Source of the DNA: Chlamydoabsidia padenii
Lineage: Eukaryota; Mucoromycota; Mucoromycetes; Mucorales; Cunninghamellaceae
NCBI GenBank assembly: GCA_025330725.1
Contig: JAIWND010000001.1
Coordinates: forward strand, 2,362,501-2,426,500
Length of the DNA: 64,000 nt
Direction of reading: 5' to 3'
Made by a program: the position numbers and the translations under genes. Positions 58,561 to 64,000 of this stretch are shown one piece after another. Within the stretch, counting starts at the first letter, position 1; each line of letters opens with the position of its first letter. A model generated the notes under the pieces. That model ran no database searches and was not told the origin of the DNA. It was given only the letters and a program-made list of their open reading frames with translations.

Positions 58561-59649
58561 ACCATTTAGCACTTGGGAATCAAATGTATTCCGGTGGAAG
58601 CCGATCCTTCATCTTTTAAATCTTGTTAACATGCTGATAGGTTCCAGGATGCACTTAATTCTCTATTAGATTAGTATGGAAGAACGTAGAATGATAGCAG
58701 CATTGTTTGTTAGTATAGCCTATTAAAAATAAACAGCTTCTTTGAATCCATAACTTTGTGATGTGCATTTATGGAACATTATGGGCTATGTCTTTTTTTA
58801 GGGGTTTCTTATGATTATATGAATTGAAAGTAAACTTTATTTATTTTGAAAATCATGAAAAAAAGGGCCGTATTTGAAAATAACGGCGGCGGTATGAATG
58901 TTGGAAAAAGTTTCTTCTTACATAAACGAGATGTGTCATGTTCTTTCACACCTAGCACCTAGTTACACATTTACTGAAATTGCTGTCGCATATATTAGAT
59001 GGAAGCAGACATTTGTGAAATTCGGCAGAACATGCTGCTTGGCAAGGTGGCACTGCAATAACCTCATTTAGCGCAAGACAAATAGTCAGCAGAAATAAAG
59101 CTTTGATGTTCATTTATGATAAAAGCAGTTATGAATAAAGTAGATCAAAAGTTATGGATAGAAAGTGGTAAGATTTACAAAAGTAATATCAGAAGGTGGG
59201 AAAATGGAAAGAAGGAAGAGATCAAGATAAAAGAAGGGCATCCACATCAAATCATCATGTTTTTATACACAATTGGTGATAACGTTACTATTATAACAAA
59301 AGAGGGATTCAAGGGGAGAAAAGTAGTTCTGGTACGAAGGACTTATGCACCAGGGGTAGTGATCGGCACGGAACCTTATCCGGTACAGTACTGATCTATC
59401 ACTCGTTGTAGCATCTTGAGTGAAACGTACATACAGCTATGGATGACTGACTTTTTCCCCGCACAAGCACCGAGTGCTTTAAAGAGAGGAATGAGAAAAA
59501 AAAAACAACTGAGGGAATTGGGTATTAGAGATAATGAAGTAAATACAACACCGAAGTTTTTTTGTAGGGACCATGATTTCCTTTTTTTGGGTCATATCCG
59601 ATGCATTCGCCTTGACTGACTGGTTGGGCCCACTCCCTAGTCAGATATG
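58561..59649. other. Intergenic
   Basis: A Lys-rich open frame at 59116-59394 (92 codons, KIKEGHPHQ, VTIITKEGFKGRKVVLVRRT) has a beta-rich look but no recognised family and no upstream promoter element. I do not annotate it as a gene. Confidence 0.35.
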
Positions 59650-59850
59650 GGAAGAGCACTACTCGCTCCATTGTTAACCGATGTTAATGATTAAAATGGC
59701 AATGTGAGCGCTATGGTATATTTCCAACATAATTTACCGTAAAAGCCAAGCACCTATACCCTTGTGTCAGTTTGTCCAAGCTTGCAATGACTTTGCAAGA
59801 CAAAAAAAAAAAGAAGCGAACTTTATTTTCAAATCCCGCTTGGGGTGCAC
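59650..59850 (+). repeat. MITE copy e
   Basis: GAAGAGCACTACTCGCTCC, TTAATGATTAAAATGGCAAT, GTATATTTCCAACATAATTT, CCGTAAAAGCCAAGCACC and CTTGTGTCAGTTTGTCC match the family core. It continues to GCGAACTTTATTTTCAAATC, where other copies have GGGAACTTCATTTTCAAACG. Thus the region aligned with the MITE's TTTCAAACGCCG is here a perfect TTTCAAATCCCGC (59827-59839). Confidence 0.65.
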
Positions 59851-60148
59851 TTGGCCGCCACAAAAAAAAATTGACCCAAAAAAGCAACCTCTGATCATCA
59901 TCATCATTGTGTTTTTTATTGCTGGTGAGTGCTTTGGAAGCAGCGGCTTATGTCACCTTTTCATGTACTTTTTTTGTCGAAATTTTCGCAGCCGCTTCGA
60001 GTGCTTGAAAAGTTGGAACCTTAATTGATTTTTAGAGGATTTGAGGGTTTTGATACAGGACACTGGCTTTTCATCATTGCTAGATCGATTAAGTAGATAT
60101 CAACAAGCGGTATTACAGGAGTTAATTTCAAATCTCGACATTCATTCT

Positions 60149-60192
<44 letters not shown>

Positions 60193-60540
60193 TCCATGCA
60201 GCAAATGGAACTAAAACAGAACTTGCCAATGTTGTTCATAGCTTGATCAGTTGACATTAAGGTATCACCGTTCTCAGAACACGAGATTCCCATTTGTGTA
60301 GAAAAATATACGATCAAATAAAGCTTGATCAGTATACTTGTCCTATTTGGATATGCTACCATATACGAAATGGTATCACTGCTGCGTACTCGATAATGAA
60401 AAGAGAGTATATAAGATGGCAAACCCATGCATTTTCTTCTTCTTCTTCTTCTTCTTCTTCTTCTTCTTCGTCTTCGTCTTCATTTTTTTTTTAAAAAAAA
60501 AGTGCTCAACATGCCCCCGGGAAGTGTTTTTTTTATGGTC
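59851..60540. other. Intergenic with long T tract
   Basis: T run of about 40 at 60152-60190, a TTC repeat (60433-60470) and TTTCAAATCTCGA at 60126-60138. No gene. Confidence 0.45.
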
Positions 60541-60544
60541 GCCG

Positions 60545-60966
60545 GCCGCCGTCGACAACAACAACACTAACAACAACGATGATGCAAATAAAAGGGAAAA
60601 TAAAGTCATAATTATCTCGAACCTGAATCCTTTGACTAAAAGCGGTATAATTTACGATGTATTCATCAAGTATGGACATATCTTTAACGTCGACCTCAAT
60701 ACCGATGAGGCCGACAGATTTGATGGAACAGCAAATGTCGAAGTCTCGTAAGTAGATAATGAAAACAATCCTTTTTGAATGACTCTCCTACTAACTAATC
60801 TTCCTCCTTTCCCTCCCCCTTTTTTTTAAGGTCTATGCCAGAAGACTTTGACATCTTGCACCGAATAACGATTGATGGTGTAGAATGTGTAGTTTTTAGA
60901 ATAGATGAATATTTAAATACCCGCTTGCATAATCCTCTTCCCCCTCCCATTACGCATAAAGTGTAA
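60545..60966 (+). CDS. RRM-like RNA-binding protein, 5' end uncertain
   Basis: Two exons joined at 60750/about 60831 (GT-AG) read ENKVIIISNLNPLTKSGIIYDVF, IKYGHIFNVDLNTDEADRFDGTANVEVS and SMPEDFDILHRITIDGVECVVFRI. VIIISNL is an RNP2-like strand and the later GTANVEVSS an RNP1-like strand, although RNP1 lacks the usual aromatic FVxF core. The protein ends HNPLPPPITHKV. Upstream in frame there is only a Phe-coding T/TTC repeat and an N-rich linker (AAVDNNNTNNNDDANK) with no natural ATG, so a 5' exon is missing from my model. A small divergent RRM protein or a truncated duplicate are both possible. Confidence 0.45.
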
Positions 60967-61735
60967 CCTTTACTGTTGCACATCCACCCCTTTACCCTTT
61001 ATAGAATCATATCAAAACAATACAAAAAAAAAGTATATATACCCCATCATATTTTATTCAATAAAAAAAGCATACAGTAACCTTTTATATCACTTATTTT
61101 GCTTCGACCCAATACTACAGATATATCTTTTTTATTGGTGGCTGCAATTTTGTGATAAGAAAAGTGACGTATGGTTTCCCACTGTATGTGGCCATCAATG
61201 AGTTCCAGTTGGATGCAACTACTTGAGGGAAAGATCGTGCTTTAGTACCTTAGGGTGCTTTCCACTATGTCTAATAACCCAAAAAGTCTCAAAATTTAAA
61301 ACTCATTCTCTTTGTTGGCGGGATTTGAATGTTGCCACCAACATCATGAGAATTGGTATACACCTGGCTGTCACCAATGTCGAATACCTGGCTTTTCCCA
61401 AAGCAATAACAAGAGCAATAACTGCTGATAAATTAGCACAACTTCTTTATATTCATCGCACTTCCTGGATTGTGAACATGCATGAATCCCGTCCTTTTGA
61501 GAGTGATGGGCCTCCGTGAAGGTAAGTAGAAAAAAATCACATATCTTCTTCCATAAAACAATAACTGATGTATAAAGGAGAAACTTGTTTACAGTTTTTT
61601 TTTAAAACTTTCAGGTCTCGTTTTCAGGTCCCGATTTTCAGTTCAATTCACTAATTTAAAGTTTGGGTTTTATCGTCAAGTAGTGCCATATACATTTGTC
61701 TTTTCTTTTTCTTTTTCTTTCTCTTTATTCCTTCG
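60967..61735. other. Upstream region of HET-like pseudogene
   Basis: AATAAAAAAAGC near 61061 fits polyadenylation of the RRM-like gene. GCGGGATTTGAAT sits at 61318-61330, and GGTCCCGATTTTCAG near 61626. No other gene. Confidence 0.45.
61318..61330 (+). promoter_or_regulatory. GCGGGATTTGAAT promoter element
   Basis: One base from consensus, about 406 bp before the ATG at 61736. It has GG before it (GGCGGGA), extending the E2F-like half. Confidence 0.4.
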
Positions 61736-63513
61736 ATGTTCTCTCTCTCAGCCACTTTGTTAACCATGGCCGAAACAGGTAAAGAACCGCTCACCGTGGT
61801 ATTCGAAATCAAAAGGACATACACCGTTCTGACGCCTATCTATCCCCAGATGAGAAAGAAGAGCCCTTTCATATTGTGTTCATTGATATTAAAGAGGCAA
61901 CCAGAAAAACAATTCAATGTGTCAAGAAACCCTTCGAAAACGATAATTTTGAACTCCCATTCATTGCAATCTCATACAGGTATGTTCCTCTGAGAAATAC
62001 AAATGTTACACAATAACTAATGCATTACTCCTTTGCCAGATGGGGGGAATTTTCGGAGCATATTGTTTCAACAGGTGTCGGCTACAATGCCCATTTCACC
62101 TCGTTTTCCCTGAACGATCTATATAAAGTGTGCGGGATGATTGTGGATGAACCAACGCTCAAGCACATAGATTATGTGTGGTTGGATGTGATTTGCATTG
62201 ATCAACTTGACGAGAATCGAAAAAAAAGCCACGATCTACTGTATGACCGATATATATCACCAACCTAGCTATATCCTCGCCGTACCTGACTTGCACCTTG
62301 CTCACTTGCTCGAAAATGGCTACAGCCAGGGAATAAAAATACTTATCAACAAATTTGCTCCTTACATCTATCATGTGATCAGCGACAATCTGGACGAAAT
62401 GATGCAATTGGATGATGAGTGAATGGATCAATTGGGATTTCCTCGAGACATCCAGCCCATGGACATCGATTACTACCTTGGTGGTCCTGAAATACACAAA
62501 AAAATTATGACACAAGAATTAGACGACTGGGACGTTGACGACATGCTCGAAGCCTCTCACTTAATAGAGGCCCTTACCGAGCAATACAAAGTTCAGGCAT
62601 GGGGACAAAAAGTCATTGATAGATACGAGGAGATTAAAAAATGTTTCGATTTTTTCCAGTCTGTTGTAAAGGATTGGACTAACCGAACCTTGGTGATTAA
62701 CGAGTATCATCTTGCCAAAACCAAAGGGAAAATCATGTACTGGTTTGTCTCATTTTCAGATCCCGACTATCATCTCGATGGCCATCCTTTGCTTGAATAT
62801 CGCTTTGAAAATTATCCACAGAGAGAAAATACTTCGCGCAAAATTGTCATCTTTATCACAGCTGAAGCATATCTTCATGGTTATCGATTCCACGAAGCAC
62901 TGATATCACAGCTTTTCAAACGATCATTTTTAAGCATGATTTTAAATTCAAAGGCTGCCAAACATGAGGATAGATTCCATGCGATCCTGCCCCTGTCTCG
63001 CTACCGACATGTCCTTGAGGATAAAAACACAGTCAGCAGTTGGAACATTAAAAACATATCATCGGTGCAACTAAAACTACTCGAGTTTATGACTCTAGAA
63101 GACAAATTGGATATGCTGTACATTTTCTCAAAGAACAGAAACATATCAATCCTACCCTCTTTTATTACCACTCGAGTTGAATCTGATATTGAACAGAGCA
63201 AAAAACATATGTTAATGAATATTAAATTTGATCAGGCTGTATGGAATTTTGACGATGGCGGAGTGTACCTAGATCTTAGTCAAGACCAGCCCATGATCCG
63301 ACTGGCCCCAAAGAGTATCATGTGAAACAAGTGGACACGTATTACGATCTAATATATGGTAAGTGGGAGAGAAAGAGCAAAATATGGTCTGATTTGGGGT
63401 TGGACCCTGATCACGATCCTCTCACCGAAGTCTCCCTACCCCTTGTACGAAACAAAAGATGTTTATTTTATGATGATATCCAGCTCGTTGGTAATCTGGA
63501 TAAAAACTGCTAG
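61736..63513 (+). pseudogene. HET-domain-like protein, three lesions
   Basis: After splicing, the gene starts MFSLSATLLTMAETDEKEEPFHIV-like and continues ELPFIAISYR, then WGEFSEHIV, and the core HET motif IDYVWLDVICIDQLDENRK. HET proteins have the same YxxISYxWG...YxWxDxxCIDQ order; many copies occur in Mucorales genomes. Three breaks are seen. An A8 run at 62220-62227 shifts the frame, after which ATIYCMTDIY resumes in another frame. A TGA at 62420-62422 stops that frame, followed directly by ATG. A further frame change near 63305-63318 separates LAPK from EYHVKQVDTYYD. Without these the frame would run to 63513. It is probably a recent pseudogene; one A-run error could be technical, but not all three. 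Confidence 0.7.
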
Positions 63514-63630
63514 ATCCTACATAGACATGATGTAAACCCGGATTTGTGGAATAGTAAATATTCTCATTCTCGGGGGCAGACATGGATTAAGTATCAACTT
63601 GATGACAACTACTCTGGAGGTTTTCGTGTA

Positions 63631-63643
63631 TTTTGAATCCCGC
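63631..63643 (-). promoter_or_regulatory. TTTTGAATCCCGC element
   Basis: Reverse orientation near-consensus copy; a second, weaker copy is at 63798-63810. Both precede the possible ATG at 63998. Confidence 0.4.
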
Positions 63644-63953
63644 TCACCGCTAAAAAAAGTAACTGCTATTTTTTGTGCCAGACGCATGGTTGATAAATAA
63701 GGGGGGGCGAGGGTGGGAAAGTTTCAATATAAACAGTGTCAAGTGCCAATGATTTGCCATCAAATTTTAAGCGCCGCTTATTCATGCATAATCGGATTTT
63801 GCAACCCCGCTAAAAATTATTGGAAGAGGGAATGGACCCCAAGGTTGGCATAAGTGGCAATAAACAAAGTACAAATAGACATCCTCTCATTGTTTGTTCG
63901 AAAGAAATGGCTCTCCCTTCTCAATTATTTGTTTTTCTCACTAACTTGAAAAG

Positions 63954-63966
63954 TTTATAAAAAGGT
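63954..63966 (+). promoter_or_regulatory. TATA-like box
   Basis: GTTTATAAAAAGG about 33-45 bp before the ATG at the window edge. Confidence 0.4.
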
Positions 63967-64000
63967 GGGTTTCTTCCTTTCTTTTTCTTTCAATATCATG

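Larger units (their letters stand above)
63514..64000. other. Promoter region of a gene outside the window
   Basis: TTTTGAATCCCGC at 63631-63643, TTTGCAACCCCGC at 63798-63810, a TTTATAAAAAGG box near 63954-63965 and an ATG at the last three bases suggest a gene starting at the window edge. Confidence 0.4.

Noticed and set aside
59116..59394. 92-codon Lys-rich open frame
   Set aside because: No recognised domain, promoter element or codon pattern that separates it from chance; left as intergenic.
60338..60751. 137-codon open frame starting MSYLDM
   Set aside because: Its middle is only Phe from T and TTC repeats; the RRM-like part probably begins downstream with a different 5' exon.

Overview
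The window looks like nuclear DNA of an early-diverging filamentous fungus, most likely Mucoromycota (Mucorales; Absidia/Cunninghamella-like relatives are plausible but not proven). Reasons: compact genes with many short GT-AG introns rich in T tracts, AT-rich intergenic DNA, Gln/Ser/Pro-rich fungal regulators, a HET-like protein of the type expanded in this group, and several eukaryotic DNA transposon families. There are no bacterial-style operons; neighbouring genes are functionally unrelated housekeeping loci.

Layout. 1-0.6 kb: relic of a TnpB-like (Fanzor) protein. 1.2-5.1 kb (+): O-fucosyltransferase-like type II membrane protein, then a mitochondrial LEA-like repeat protein. 6.2-10.9 kb (-): ceramide synthase and a 10-exon VNX1-type cation/H+ exchanger. 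12.9-17.7 kb (-): ribosomal protein eS7 and the TFIIH helicase XPB/Ssl2, divergent from RAE1/GLE2 (17.9 kb, +), followed by a GEF1-type CLC transporter (20-23.5 kb, +). 23.9-32.3 kb is a transposon-rich island: decayed PIF/Harbinger transposase plus its SANT/NAM-like partner ORF, a 1,029 bp Tc1-like foldback element nested in a MITE, more MITE copies, an antisense LINE fragment nested in another MITE copy, and one small secreted-protein gene. 32.5-37.6 kb: casein kinase I (-), inositol-tetrakisphosphate 1-kinase (+), uridine kinase (-). 38.0-38.4 kb: a TA-flanked palindromic MITE. 39.7-54.0 kb (+): coiled-coil protein, proteasome subunit Rpn1, Pro/Ser-rich membrane protein, G-protein gamma, a CEP120-like C2 protein, and an OSR1/SPAK-like kinase with RFxV motifs. 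54.2-56.7 kb (-): eEF1B-alpha and a small basic protein that itself carries an RFEV motif. 57.7-63.5 kb: decayed CofD-like gene, MITE remnant, RRM-like gene and a HET-like pseudogene with three lesions.

The most striking shared signal is a 13-bp element, GCGGGATTTGAAA or a close variant, in either orientation, found about 80-190 bp before the start codon of about a dozen unrelated genes, sometimes as an inverted pair or in a shared divergent promoter. It looks like a composite of an E2F-like half site and a CHR-like TTTGAA box. The dispersed MITE family carries a near-copy of the same element, so transposons could be spreading it. Exon boundaries were read by eye from splice consensus and reading-frame continuity; functions are inferred from remembered family motifs, with no database search.
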